DNA from: Oscillospiraceae bacterium
GTDB lineage: Bacteria > Bacillota > Clostridia > Oscillospirales > SIG627
Direction: 5' to 3'
Length of the DNA stretch: 35,476 nt
Assembly: GCA_015063985.1 (NCBI GenBank)
Contig: SVTC01000007.1
Span: 1-35,476 of the forward strand
Shown here: one piece after another, positions 24,942 to 32,505 of the stretch
Layout: the number at the start of each line of letters is the position of its first letter
How positions within the stretch are numbered: the first letter of the stretch is position 1
Program-made: the position numbers and the translations under genes
The notes under the pieces: model-generated
Database searches by the model: none
What the model was told of the DNA's origin: nothing
Seen by the model: only the letters and a program-made list of their open reading frames with translations

Positions 24942-25199
24942 TCAGTCGCTGATATAGGGAAGAAGTGCGATCTGACGTGCGCGCTTGATAGCGATTGCAA
25001 GCTGTCTCTGATGCTTTGCGCAGGTGCCGGTAATTCTTCTGGGAAGGATCTTGCTGCGCTCGCTGACAAACTTTCTCAGCTTTGCCGCATCCTTGTAATC
25101 AATGAACTCTACCTTATCGGCGCAGAAAGCGCAGACTTTCTTCTTGCGCTTGTTTTTATAAAGCTTTGCTTTATCTACAACGGTTTCTGTCTTATCCAT
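24942..25199 (-). CDS. rpsR: 30S ribosomal protein S18
   Basis: 85 residues. Conserved core [40 protein letters not shown] and [12 protein letters not shown]. Two cysteines near the N-terminus (VCAFC) suggest the zinc-type S18. Standard position after ssb; AAAAGGAG upstream. Confidence 0.97.
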   Translation of the reverse strand: MDKTETVVDKAKLYKNKRKKKVCAFCADKVEFIDYKDAAKLRKFVSERSKILPRRITGTCAKHQRQLAIAIKRARQIALLPYISD

Positions 25200-25229
25200 T
25201 TTCTTTCTCCTTTTCTAATAGTATAGCTG

Positions 25230-25667
25230 TCAGAAAGGAAGATCGTCGTCGGCGCTCATTTCCTGGAATGCCACGTCCGAGGGAGCGGCACTGTAGGGAG
25301 CGGGAGCGGAATTAAAGCCGGTAGCGGGTGCGCCGTCCTGCTTTCTTTCGACGAAGCTGACTTCGTCTGCCACCACTTCCGTAGCGTAACGCTTCTGACC
25401 GTTCTGATCTGTCCAGCTTCTTGTCTGCAGCGAACCGCAAACAAGTATGGGTCTGCCCTTTGTAAAATACTTTGCTACAAACTCAGCCTGCTGTCTCCAG
25501 CAAACGATGTTGATAAAGTCTGTAGTCTGGGCATTTTCCTGAGCCTTTGAAAAGCGTCTCTGCACTCCGATGGCAAAGCTTGTTACGGCAACGCCGTTGG
25601 CAGTCTGCTTAAGCTCGGGATCGGCACACATATTGCCGATGAGGATAACCTTGTTAAAAGAAGCCAT
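25230..25667 (-). CDS. ssb: Single-stranded DNA-binding protein
   Basis: 145 residues. The OB-fold domain (1-105) begins MASFNKVILIGNMCADPELK and contains INIVCWRQQAEFVAKYFTKG; a short flexible linker and the acidic tail ending SADDDLPF follow, which recruits partner proteins. It protects single-stranded DNA during replication and repair. It lies between rpsF and rpsR, the usual Firmicute order. Confidence 0.97.
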   Translation of the reverse strand: MASFNKVILIGNMCADPELKQTANGVAVTSFAIGVQRRFSKAQENAQTTDFINIVCWRQQAEFVAKYFTKGRPILVCGSLQTRSWTDQNGQKRYATEVVADEVSFVERKQDGAPATGFNSAPAPYSAAPSDVAFQEMSADDDLPF

Positions 25668-25679
25668 AATACACCTCTC

Positions 25680-25976
25680 TTACTCGTCGATCTTGACGAT
25701 CATGGAACGAATTACGCCATCAGTGATGTTGTAAATTCTGTCAAGCTCGGTGGGGAAATCGTGATCGGAAGTAAAGCTGATCAGAGTGTAGTAACCCTCG
25801 GGCATATCGTTGATGGGATATGCGAGTCTTCTCTTGCCCCAATCTTCAACCTTCTCGATGGTAGCGTTTGCCTCCACCAAAGCACGAAACTTCTCAACGG
25901 TAGCCGCGATCTGATCATCTGCCAGAGTAGCGTCAACGATGAAAATTGTCTCGTATTTGCTTGTCAATTTTTCCAT
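25680..25976 (-). CDS. rpsF: 30S ribosomal protein S6
   Basis: 98 residues from the ATG at 25976. AGGAGG is 11 bp upstream, rather far, so a TTG two codons earlier is possible. Conserved KYETIFIVDATLADDQI, VEDWGKRRLAYPIND and EGYYTLISF, which bind S18 and 16S rRNA. First gene of the operon. The leader from 26053 contains the hairpin ACGGCA/TGCCGT (about 26035-26052); whether it is the known S6:S18 autoregulation element was not resolved. Confidence 0.96.
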   Translation of the reverse strand: MEKLTSKYETIFIVDATLADDQIAATVEKFRALVEANATIEKVEDWGKRRLAYPINDMPEGYYTLISFTSDHDFPTELDRIYNITDGVIRSMIVKIDE

Positions 25977-26059
25977 TTTCAAATACACCTCCTTTTGGAC
26001 ATTGGCCCCCTTATAATAAGAGGGAAGAAGAAACGGCATACTCTGCCGTATACTGATGT

Positions 26060-26088
26060 ATTATAACATTGTTTTTTACGTTTGTCAA
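26060..26088 (-). promoter_or_regulatory. Consensus promoter of rpsF-ssb-rpsR-secG
   Basis: Minus strand TTGACA (26088-26083), 17-bp spacer, TATAAT (26065-26060): an exact sigma-A consensus, as expected for ribosomal protein genes. Confidence 0.9.
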
Positions 26089-26105
26089 TACTTTTTTTCA
26101 CATAT

Positions 26106-26141
26106 ATCAAAAAGGCTCTCGCCGCAGTGCGGCAAGAGCCT
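26106..26141 (-). terminator. Terminator of the small lipoprotein gene
   Basis: On the minus strand AGGCTCTTGCCGC and GCGGCGAGAGCCT form a 13-bp stem with one wobble, followed by TTTTTGA. It lies 19 bp after the stop. Confidence 0.88.
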
Positions 26142-26159
26142 CTTCCTTTTGCTTCTGAA

Positions 26160-26495
26160 TTACGCCTTTGTGTAAACTACAGTCTCGCCGTCAGCAGTGA
26201 GAGAAAGCTTGTTGCCCTCGAGCTTGTATGTAAACTCGGTGGTCTCTTCCATGCCCATCATGCTCATGGTAACGGTGATCTTGGAAGCGTCAGCCTTGTA
26301 GGTGATGTCAAGGTCGATACCCATAGCACCCATCTTACCTGTTCCATCGGGCTTGAACTCAAAGGAGGTCTCGATGCCCTCAACGGTAGCTACCCATTTT
26401 CCTACGATGCTCGCAGAACCGCCAACACAGCTTACCATAACGGAAAGAAGCATTGCAGCGAGAAGCACGCAAGCGGTGATCTTCATTGTCTTCAT
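26160..26495 (-). CDS. Small putative lipoprotein, lipocalin-like
   Basis: 111 residues from the ATG at 26495 (GGAGG 6 bp upstream). The signal peptide has a lipobox (LLSVMVSC, Cys23). The mature part of about 88 residues is a predicted beta-barrel-like sheet: SIVGKWVATVEG, TSFEFKPDGTGKM, ITYKADASKITVTM, TTEFTYKLEGNKLSLTADGETVVYTK. This pattern is typical of DUF5640/lipocalin-like lipoproteins of Clostridia, whose role is unknown. Single gene with an excellent promoter and terminator. Confidence 0.85.
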   Translation of the reverse strand: MKTMKITACVLLAAMLLSVMVSCVGGSASIVGKWVATVEGIETSFEFKPDGTGKMGAMGIDLDITYKADASKITVTMSMMGMEETTEFTYKLEGNKLSLTADGETVVYTKA

Positions 26496-26538
26496 TTTTT
26501 CCTCCAAATTATTCTCCCTTACGGGATTTGTTGTCGTT

Positions 26539-26567
26539 ATTGTACCACACGAGTAATACAATGTCAA
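26539..26567 (-). promoter_or_regulatory. Promoter of the small lipoprotein
   Basis: Minus strand TTGACA (26567-26562), 17-bp spacer, TACAAT (26544-26539), near-consensus. Confidence 0.85.
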
Positions 26568-26607
26568 GGGGTATTTAATAATTTATTAAAATAATATTCA
26601 AAAACGC

Positions 26608-27738
26608 TCAAAGAAGAACTCCCAACACCTGCTTTTTTTCTCTGTAGTACTCCTCAAAGTCACCGTTTATTATCTTTTCCCTTATCCGGGCCGCAAAATG
26701 ATTGTAGAACCACAGATTATGTAAAATGCAAAGTCTCATTCCCAGCCTTTCATCAGCCTTGAGAAGATGCCTTATATAAGCTCTCGAGTACCTTCTGCAG
26801 GCGGGACATCCGCAGCCCTCCTCGATGGGGCGATCGTCCAGACGGTATTTTTCATTAAGCAGATATCTTCTGCCGGAAAAGGTAAAAACGTTGCCCCTTT
26901 TGGCATTTCTCTGGGGAAGAACGCAGTCAAAAAAGTCTACTCCTCTTTTTACCGCCTCAAGAATGTTCAGCGGTGTACCAACCCCCATAAGATACCTCGG
27001 TCTGTCCTTGGGAAGAAAGGGTATAACGCTGTCGATGATCTCATACATCACCTCAGCCTCCTCTCCCACGGCAAGACCTCCTATGGCATAACCGTCGGCT
27101 CCCACCTCAACTATCTGCTTGGCGTGAGCTATTCTGAGATCGGGATATGTTCCGCCTTGATTTATGGCAAAAAGGAGCTGATGGGGATTAACTGCATCCT
27201 CCTTAGCCTTTTCCGCCTCCCACTGCGCCTTTGATCTTTTCAGCCACCTTGTGGTCCTCTCCAAGGAGGCGGCAACGTAGTCCTTTGGCGCAGGATTCTT
27301 AACGCACTCGTCAAATGCCATGGCTATGGTCGAGCCCAGCGATGCCTGAATATGCAAGCTCTCCTCGGGACCCATAAATATCCTTTTGCCGTCGATATAG
27401 GAGCAAAAGCTCACGCCCTCCTCGGTGATAGTCCTCAGATTCTCCAGGCTGAACACCTGAAAGCCGCCACTATCCGTAAGAAGCGGACCCTTCCAATCCA
27501 TAAAGCGCCTTAAGCCGCCCATCGCCTTAACGGCTTTTTCTCCGGGTCTGAGTCCCAAATGATAGGTATTGCTCAAAGCCACCTGACATCCCACGTTCTC
27601 CAGATCCTCACTGCCGGCGCCTCCTCTTATGGCGGCGGCAGTCATAACGTTCATAAAAACGGGGGTACGGATCCTTCCGTGCACCGTGTCAAACACACCC
27701 GCTCTTGCACCCGAGCATTCATTTTCTACAATAAACAT
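26608..27738 (-). CDS. tgt: Queuine tRNA-ribosyltransferase
   Basis: 376 residues. It exchanges guanine-34 for a 7-deazaguanine (preQ1 in bacteria) in GUN-anticodon tRNAs. Motifs: SNTYHLGLRPG, LLTDSGGFQVFSL with the active-site Asp, YAIGGLAVGE, GVGTPLNILEAVKRGVDFFDCVLPQRNAKRG with the nucleophile Asp, and the zinc site CGCPACRRY...H. The N-terminal stretch VFMNVMTAAAIRGGAG differs from the common FMPVGTxGTVK. It overlaps the mnmA end by 13 bp and has GGAGGAG inside mnmA. No clear terminator follows. Confidence 0.94.
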   Translation of the reverse strand: MFIVENECSGARAGVFDTVHGRIRTPVFMNVMTAAAIRGGAGSEDLENVGCQVALSNTYHLGLRPGEKAVKAMGGLRRFMDWKGPLLTDSGGFQVFSLENLRTITEEGVSFCSYIDGKRIFMGPEESLHIQASLGSTIAMAFDECVKNPAPKDYVAASLERTTRWLKRSKAQWEAEKAKEDAVNPHQLLFAINQGGTYPDLRIAHAKQIVEVGADGYAIGGLAVGEEAEVMYEIIDSVIPFLPKDRPRYLMGVGTPLNILEAVKRGVDFFDCVLPQRNAKRGNVFTFSGRRYLLNEKYRLDDRPIEEGCGCPACRRYSRAYIRHLLKADERLGMRLCILHNLWFYNHFAARIREKIINGDFEEYYREKKQVLGVLL

Positions 27739-28739
27739 TTTATATCTCCTCCGAAGCTGAGGCTGTCTTCGCGGTAAAACACCGCCGACTGCCCGGGCGC
27801 GGCAAGTTTTTGTGGCTCATCGAACACCGCTCTGCACTGCCCGTTTTCGACGGTGACTCTCGCCGCCACGGCCTTGGCTCCGTATCTGACCTTAACGAAA
27901 AGTCTGTCCTCTCCCTCAAAGGGGGCATCGGAAACAAAATTAAGCCCGTCACATAAAAAGCCCTTGCAAAAGCTATCCTCGTCAAAGCCCAGCATAACGG
28001 TATTCTTCTCCGGGTCTATATCCAAAACGTATGCCCGTCTGCCCAAGGCAATATCAAGCCCCTTACGCTGACCAACCGTGTATCTGTATATACCGCTGTG
28101 CCTTCCCAGCACCTTTCCTTCCTTATCAATAAAGTCACCCTCGCGTCCGCCGATCCCCCGTGAGCTTAAAAAGTCCACGTAGCTGCCCTCGCAAAAGCAA
28201 AGCTCTCTGCTTTCCTTGGAGGTCACCCTTTCTCTCATATCGGACGGGATATCCTTTTTTATCACCTCTGCCAGAGGAAATATCAGTCTGTTTAAAACGT
28301 CCTGCCCCAGCTTCCACAAAAAATAGCTTTGATCGCGGCTTTTATCGGCGGCAACCAGCACTGCCATCCTTCCGTTCCGTCTTTCAAGGCGGGCGTAATG
28401 TCCCGTAGCTATGCGCTCTATTCCCAAGCTGTCCGCAGTCTTTATAAGGGAGGGAAATTTCGCAAATTTATTACACATTGCACAGGGATTGGGAGTGCGC
28501 CCGTTAAGATAGCTCGATACCAGATCCGCTACCACCGTTTTTTCAAAATCGGAGGAATAATCGCAGATCTTGACCCTTATCCCCATCTCTTTTCCCAGCC
28601 TCAACGCCTCCTCGGGCTCCGACATAGAGTGGAATTTTCCGAAGGCTCCCACAACCTCATAGCCGCTGTCAATAAGCAATTTGCAGCTATAGGCACTGTC
28701 AAGCCCTCCCGACATTCCCAAAAGCACCTTTTCCTTCAT
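27726..28739 (-). CDS. mnmA: tRNA-specific 2-thiouridylase
   Basis: 337 residues. It adds sulfur to U34 of Glu, Gln and Lys tRNAs. The ATP pyrophosphatase loop is [10 protein letters not shown]. The catalytic cysteine pair lies in [12 protein letters not shown] and [21 protein letters not shown] and [12 protein letters not shown] bind tRNA, and C-terminal beta-barrel segments include GQRKGL. Slightly short but complete. The ATG overlaps the rnhA stop and its end overlaps tgt. Confidence 0.94.
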   Translation of the reverse strand: MKEKVLLGMSGGLDSAYSCKLLIDSGYEVVGAFGKFHSMSEPEEALRLGKEMGIRVKICDYSSDFEKTVVADLVSSYLNGRTPNPCAMCNKFAKFPSLIKTADSLGIERIATGHYARLERRNGRMAVLVAADKSRDQSYFLWKLGQDVLNRLIFPLAEVIKKDIPSDMRERVTSKESRELCFCEGSYVDFLSSRGIGGREGDFIDKEGKVLGRHSGIYRYTVGQRKGLDIALGRRAYVLDIDPEKNTVMLGFDEDSFCKGFLCDGLNFVSDAPFEGEDRLFVKVRYGAKAVAARVTVENGQCRAVFDEPQKLAAPGQSAVFYREDSLSFGGDIKCLL

Positions 28740-29176
28740 TTGGAATTAGCCTCCGTCTGCGCCACCGCAAGGCGGTCGCACCTTTCGTTGTATTGGTGTC
28801 CCGCGTGGCCCTTTACCCAATGAAGCTTTATCTTGTGGGGCTCCATTGCCGCTATAAGCCTTTGCCAAAGCTCCACGTTAAGAACCGGGCTCTTATCTGC
28901 CTTTCTCCAGCCTCTGGTCACCCAATTTTCAAGCCATCTTTTCTCAATTGCGTCAACGAGATACTTGCTGTCACTGTAAAGCTCCACCTCGCAGGGCTCC
29001 TTTAATGCCTCAAGACTGCTTATTGCCGCCATAAGCTCCATTCTGTTATTGGTGGTGCTTTTCTCGCCGCCCGAAAGCTCCTTTTCTATCCCGTTATAAA
29101 CAAGCACCGCTCCCCAGCCTCCCGGACCGGGATTCCCGCTGCAAGCGCCGTCTGTATATATCATTACCTTTTTCAT
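28736..29176 (-). CDS. rnhA: Ribonuclease HI
   Basis: 146 residues. It degrades the RNA strand of RNA-DNA hybrids. All acidic residues are seen: Asp in [16 protein letters not shown], Glu in [14 protein letters not shown], Asp in [12 protein letters not shown] and Asp in [16 protein letters not shown]. First gene of the rnhA-mnmA-tgt operon. Confidence 0.96.
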   Translation of the reverse strand: MKKVMIYTDGACSGNPGPGGWGAVLVYNGIEKELSGGEKSTTNNRMELMAAISSLEALKEPCEVELYSDSKYLVDAIEKRWLENWVTRGWRKADKSPVLNVELWQRLIAAMEPHKIKLHWVKGHAGHQYNERCDRLAVAQTEANSK

Positions 29177-29203
29177 TCTTATTCCTTAAGCGATTTTTCT
29201 TTT

Positions 29204-29232
29204 ATTCTACCACAAAGACCGCCGCTTTTCAA
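29204..29232 (-). promoter_or_regulatory. Promoter of rnhA-mnmA-tgt
   Basis: Minus strand TTGAAA (29232-29227), 17-bp spacer, TAGAAT (29209-29204). Its -35 directly follows the U-tract of the upstream gene's terminator. Confidence 0.75.
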
Positions 29233-29268
29233 GAAAAAAAGCAGATAACCCAAAAAAGTTATCTGCTT
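29231..29268 (-). terminator. Terminator of the beta-lactamase-like gene
   Basis: Minus strand AAGCAGATAAC, 8-nt loop, GTTATCTGCTT, then TTTTTCTT; perfect 11-bp stem just after the stop at 29282. Confidence 0.9.
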
Positions 29269-29281
29269 TACCCTTGTTTTC

Positions 29282-30772
29282 TTATCTTTTTTCCGTGCCG
29301 TATGCCGCGCCATTATATTCATTGAGGAAGTCCTCTGCGGTCTTTGACATTCTCAGCGCAACGTTTCCCTCCCCGTCAAAGCTGAAGGTAGCAAACATAT
29401 TTCCGAAGTATCTGTCTATTATCTGAGTCTTAAGGCAGAACTTTCTTTCCTCTCTCCAAGCACCGCTTACCGCACAGTCATACATAAATCCGTTGGTGGT
29501 CACTTCTACCCCCACCTCGTCGGAATATCCCAGCTGAGGGAATTTACAAAATACGTTTTTGTTTATACCAAAGCTCAGCGCCTTTTTACCTTGGGCGTTT
29601 TCATATCTGAACACACCTTGCCCTTCTCCGAATTCCAAAGAAAATTCCTTTATACCCATAGGATTCTCTCTGCACACGAAGAGCTTTTTATCTATAGACC
29701 TTGCAAAATCCGTGCTTTCCATTCCTTCAAAGGCAAAAAGCTCAAGGCTTTGGCAAAGCTCTTCAAGCTCCCTATTGCCCTCAGAATCCTCCGCCAATTC
29801 TCCTTCAACTGCGGGATCGGCAATATGATCGAAAAATCCGCTGAAAATAAAGTGCTTTGCCGCATCGTGGCCCTGATTATCGCCGGTTATCACCAGCATA
29901 AGATCCTTCTTGGGAAGACATATGGTATACTGACATCCCATTCCGTTAAAGGAAAAGCCGTCCTGCTCGGTCTTCCAGATCTGATAGCCGTACCCGTATG
30001 CATCGCATTTCTCAAAGCCCGATTCGTTATTGTCCACCACCTTGGAGGTAGCCGTCTTAACGTACTCCCCATCGATCAGCTGCTCTCCCTCAAAGCGTCC
30101 GCCCTGCATTAAAAGTCTGCCAAAGCTTGCCATATCTCTTGGCGTGCATACCAAAGCGCTGTCTCCCCATGATACTCCGCTGGGAGTCTTTAAAAGCTGC
30201 GCCGTCTTAAAGGTGCCCATCCTGTCAAAAAGCTTCTTTTTAAGATAATCCAGCATAGTCATTCCCGAAAGCTTTTCCACAATGGCGCAAAGCACCTGAC
30301 TTCCCGCAGAATCATAGCAGAACAGAAGCCCGGGACCGTAGCCTCTGTCTGCAGCCGTAAGGTAGTGCTTCGTTCTGTCAAAGACCTTTTCCTTGAACCA
30401 ATTCACAGGCTTGATTCCCGTCTCCATGGTAAGCATATCCTTAATCGTCTGCTTTTTCAGAAATTCGCGAGGCTCGCCCTCTACAAGCTCCGGAAAATGA
30501 TCTATCAGCTTGTCATCAAGAGAAAGCTTTCCCTCCTCCATTAAAAGCCCAATGGCAATACCGACGTAGCTCTTTGTCTGAGAATACATTCTATGCCTGA
30601 AATCCTTATCAAAGGGCTTTACGTACGCCTCGCAAAAAATATCGTTTCCCTTTAAAAGCATAAGGCTATGGAACACCACGCCACGCTTTTTTAAATGCTC
30701 GATATATTTAATAACGTTTCTTGAGCTGACTCCCGCCTTTTCCGGGCTCACTCTTCCAAAAAGCTCTGCCAT
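29282..30772 (-). CDS. Serine beta-lactamase-like hydrolase (class C fold)
   Basis: 496 residues from the ATG at 30772 (GGAGG 5 bp upstream). The class C beta-lactamase/DD-peptidase fold is seen in about 30-350: Ser64-Gln-Thr-Lys67 in MYSQTKSYVGIA is the SxxK motif, with the surrounding GLLMEEGKLSLDDKLIDHFPEL, and CYDSAGSQVL gives the YxS/N motif. The C-terminal 140 residues form a beta-rich domain. No signal peptide, so it acts in the cytosol; probably an esterase or peptidase rather than a resistance enzyme. Single gene. Confidence 0.88.
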   Translation of the reverse strand: MAELFGRVSPEKAGVSSRNVIKYIEHLKKRGVVFHSLMLLKGNDIFCEAYVKPFDKDFRHRMYSQTKSYVGIAIGLLMEEGKLSLDDKLIDHFPELVEGEPREFLKKQTIKDMLTMETGIKPVNWFKEKVFDRTKHYLTAADRGYGPGLLFCYDSAGSQVLCAIVEKLSGMTMLDYLKKKLFDRMGTFKTAQLLKTPSGVSWGDSALVCTPRDMASFGRLLMQGGRFEGEQLIDGEYVKTATSKVVDNNESGFEKCDAYGYGYQIWKTEQDGFSFNGMGCQYTICLPKKDLMLVITGDNQGHDAAKHFIFSGFFDHIADPAVEGELAEDSEGNRELEELCQSLELFAFEGMESTDFARSIDKKLFVCRENPMGIKEFSLEFGEGQGVFRYENAQGKKALSFGINKNVFCKFPQLGYSDEVGVEVTTNGFMYDCAVSGAWREERKFCLKTQIIDRYFGNMFATFSFDGEGNVALRMSKTAEDFLNEYNGAAYGTEKR

Positions 30773-30803
30773 ATCTTCCTCCAACCTTCTTTTTCTAAGG
30801 GTT

Positions 30804-30832
30804 ATTCTATACCCGCGCCATCGAAAAGTCAA
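30804..30832 (-). promoter_or_regulatory. Promoter of the beta-lactamase-like gene
   Basis: Minus strand TTGACT (30832-30827), 17-bp spacer, TAGAAT (30809-30804), 32 bp before the start. Confidence 0.75.
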
Positions 30833-30858
30833 GAAAAAAAGCAAAAATACTGTTAGTC

Positions 30859-30887
30859 TTGACTAAGCTGCCCTTTTATGTTATAAT
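30859..30887 (+). promoter_or_regulatory. Promoter of the mntP riboswitch transcript
   Basis: TTGACT (30859-30864), 17-bp spacer, TATAAT (30882-30887). The predicted start near 30894 is just at the 5' edge of the aptamer. Confidence 0.88.
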
Positions 30888-30895
30888 CCAACTCA

Positions 30896-31042
30896 ATGAG
30901 GGAGTAGCAAGCGCATTGCGTTGCAAGTCAACATACTGATCCTGCGGGATCTGGCTTGTATTAAATTGCAAGACTCATGTATACGGTATTGCTATACGTG
31001 AGTTCTCTTAGGTCTATTCGGGTACAGCATACCCGATTTTTT
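30896..31042 (+). ncRNA. yybP-ykoY manganese riboswitch with terminator
   Basis: The aptamer spans 30896-30978. P1 pairs ATGAG (30896-30900) with CTCAT (30974-30978); the conserved GGGAGTAGC and GTCAACATACTGATCC segments match the family (E. coli alx/mntP leaders carry the same GUCAACAUACU). The expression platform is an intrinsic terminator TCGGGTA-CAGCA-TACCCGA plus T6 (31018-31042). A competing stem ACTCATGTATA/TATACGTGAGT (30973-30983 with 30993-31003) uses the 3' side of P1. It precedes a manganese exporter gene, as in other species. Confidence 0.93.
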
Positions 31043-31060
31043 ATTTTTTCGGAGGACAAA

Positions 31061-31657
31061 ATGTTCGATATAGCATTCTTTTTTAACTCCATACTATTGG
31101 GTGTTGGCCTTGCAATGGATGCCTTCAGTGTAAGCCTTGCCAACGGCCTGGAGGATCCTTGTATGCGCCCCAAAAAGCTTTTGGCAATCAGCGGAACCTT
31201 CAGCTTCTTTCAGGCTCTTATGCCTCTTATCGGATGGTTCTTCGTCCACTCCTTAGTGGAATACTTCGTCGCCTTCGAGCCCTTTATCCCCTGGATCGCC
31301 TTGGCTCTTCTGGCGTTTATCGGTATTAAAATGATCCTGGAAGCCCGCGAATCCAAGCCTGAGGACGGCGCGGTCTGCACTCCCAAAAAGCTCAGCGCCG
31401 CCGCACTTATTCTTCAAGGCATCGCAACCAGCATCGACGCACTCTCCGTCGGCTTCACCATCAGCAGCTATTCCCCGCTCAGCGCCCTGCTCTGTGCCCT
31501 TATCATCAGCGCCGTGACATTTGTTATCTGCACCGCAGGCGTTATCATCGGCAAAAAAGCAGGCACCGCTCTCTCCGGCAAGGCGGGAATATTGGGCGGC
31601 GTTATCCTCATTCTTATCGGAATAGAAATATTCGTCACAGGCGTATTCAATCTTTAA
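31061..31657 (+). CDS. mntP: Manganese efflux pump MntP
   Basis: 198 residues from the ATG at 31061 with GGAGG 5 bp upstream; an earlier in-frame ATG lies inside the riboswitch. Six transmembrane helices. The two half-repeats carry the family's metal-site motifs: GVGLAMDAFSVSLANGL near residue 14 and ATSIDALSVGFTIS near 120. It exports Mn2+ when the cell has too much. Its riboswitch leader gives the regulation. A dispersed-repeat palindrome starts right after the stop codon and probably ends the transcript. Confidence 0.95.
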   Translation: MFDIAFFFNSILLGVGLAMDAFSVSLANGLEDPCMRPKKLLAISGTFSFFQALMPLIGWFFVHSLVEYFVAFEPFIPWIALALLAFIGIKMILEARESKPEDGAVCTPKKLSAAALILQGIATSIDALSVGFTISSYSPLSALLCALIISAVTFVICTAGVIIGKKAGTALSGKAGILGGVILILIGIEIFVTGVFNL

Positions 31658-31704
31658 CCTACCTTTTTGAAAAAAGGTAGGCCCAAAAACTTTCAATGTC
31701 AATA
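31658..31704 (+). repeat. Dispersed 3'-end repeat after mntP (family copy 3)
   Basis: Directly after the TAA: palindrome CCTACCTTTTTGAAAAAAGGTAGG, given here as CCTACC(T)5 G(A)6 GGTAGG, then CCCAAAAACTTTCAATGTCA. Same order relative to the gene as the copies behind minus-strand genes. A palindrome without tag, TTACC(T)5 G(A)6 GGTAA, follows at 31759-31780. The first copy probably works as terminator. Confidence 0.82.
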
Positions 31705-31784
31705 GAGTTTACAAATACACAGCCATCGATGCCTTACTTTGCACAATCTTAAAACTATTACCTTTTTGAAAAAAGGTAATTTAT

Positions 31785-31962
31785 TATGGGGTGCTGCCCT
31801 AAACCCCTTTGGGTTTTCATTATGGGGCGTTGCCCCATGCCCCATCGGAGTTTTATGTGGGGCGCTGCCCCATGCCCCTTTGGGTTTTCATTATGGGGCG
31901 CTGCCCCATGCCCCGCCCTCTTTTTTGAAAAAAAGAGGGGCAAAAAACTTTCAACGTCGATC
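31785..31962 (+). repeat. 36-bp GC-rich tandem array plus AT palindrome
   Basis: Four units starting TATGGGG/TATGTGG at 31785, 31821, 31854 and 31892 (spacing 33-38 bp), each with a TGGGGCGCTGCCCCA-type palindrome joined by TGCCCCTTTGGGTTTTCAT-like linkers. Then CCTC(T)6 GA(A)5 GAGG (31917-31939) and the tag CAAAAAACTTTCAACGTCGA (31941-31960) close the composite element, in reverse order to the lon-side copy. No coding potential. Confidence 0.85.
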
Positions 31963-31993
31963 AAGTTAGGGCAAACACAGTGCTCGACGCCAA

Positions 31994-32180
31994 AGTTTAC
32001 ATAATTAAAGAATATCCCGTGTTTTTATATATTATGTAAACTATATTCACCGCATTATATTTACATAATTTTATATTATAATATTTATGTCAACCACAAC
32101 GGACACACCGAAGGCTCATCCGAGCCTTCTTTTTTCGCAGGTAAGGTTTACATAAATTCTTCTTTTACGAATTATGTAAC
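31994..32180. repeat. Cluster of XerD-arm-like inverted repeats
   Basis: AGTTTACATAAT (31994-32005) and ATTATGTAAACT (32031-32042) form a perfect 12-bp inverted repeat with a 25-bp spacer. Further arms are TTTACATAAT (32060-32069), GTTTACATAA (32146-32155) and ATTATGTAAC (32171-32180). The 17 bases at 32026-32042, TATATATTATGTAAACT, equal the right half of the Bacillus subtilis dif site as I recall it; the left (XerC) half does not match. No recombinase gene is nearby. Confidence 0.6.
32077..32135 (+). terminator. Orphan -10 element and terminator hairpin, possible tiny RNA
   Basis: GAAGGCTC-ATCC-GAGCCTTC (32110-32129) followed by T6 is a perfect intrinsic terminator with no gene before it. 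TATAAT at 32077-32082 lies 28 bp upstream, but without a convincing -35. A 22-codon reading frame from 32088 runs through the hairpin and is not a credible gene. The remaining bases to 32278 show nothing else. Confidence 0.55.
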
Positions 32181-32278
32181 CACATCTTAATTTTCCCCTC
32201 GGGTTTCACAAAACAAAGCCTCAATTTTCCGCGCAAAAAAGCGAACACACCCTTAAAGGAATGTGTTCGCACTGACGA

Positions 32279-32470
32279 AATCAAAAATTGAAAGCTTTTG
32301 GCTCCACTTTTTTTCAAAAAGGCATATACGATTCTGCTAAGAAACCCATCGTGTGGTGTGTCAAACTAAACCCGATCGACATTAAAAGTTTTTTGCTTAC
32401 TTTTTTTCAAAAAAGTAAGTTGGCGACAGCTTTTTTCAAAAAGGTGGACGGGGTTTGGGGCGGCGCCCCA
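32279..32470 (-). repeat. Dispersed 3'-end repeats after lon (family copy 4)
   Basis: A degenerate copy at 32285-32325 (TTGAAAGCTTTTGGCTCC, (T)7 C(A)5), a full copy at 32375-32420 (tag TCGACATTAAAAGTTTTTTG, palindrome CTTAC(T)7 C(A)6 GTAAG), a further half palindrome at 32424-32447, then ACGGGGTTTGGGGCGGCGCC ending in the TGGGGCGGCGCCCCA palindrome (32456-32470). Relative to lon (stop 32506) the order is GC palindrome, AT palindrome, tag. Probably includes the lon terminator. Confidence 0.85.
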
Positions 32471-32505
32471 TATAAGCCGTATATAAGACCCATATAGACC
32501 CAGGC

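Noticed and set aside
29282-30772. Antibiotic-resistance beta-lactamase
   Set aside because: No signal peptide, long extra C-terminal domain and a SQTK context typical of esterase or peptidase relatives.
30977-31060. N-terminal extension of MntP
   Set aside because: The in-frame ATG at 30977 lies within the riboswitch and before its terminator; GGAGG and the family start support 31061.
32015-32042. Canonical chromosomal dif site
   Set aside because: Only the right half matches the Bacillus site; the XerC arm is absent and several other half-sites occur beside it.
32088-32156. 22-codon gene in the mntP-lon gap
   Set aside because: It runs through a terminator hairpin, lacks a ribosome binding site and has no recognisable product.
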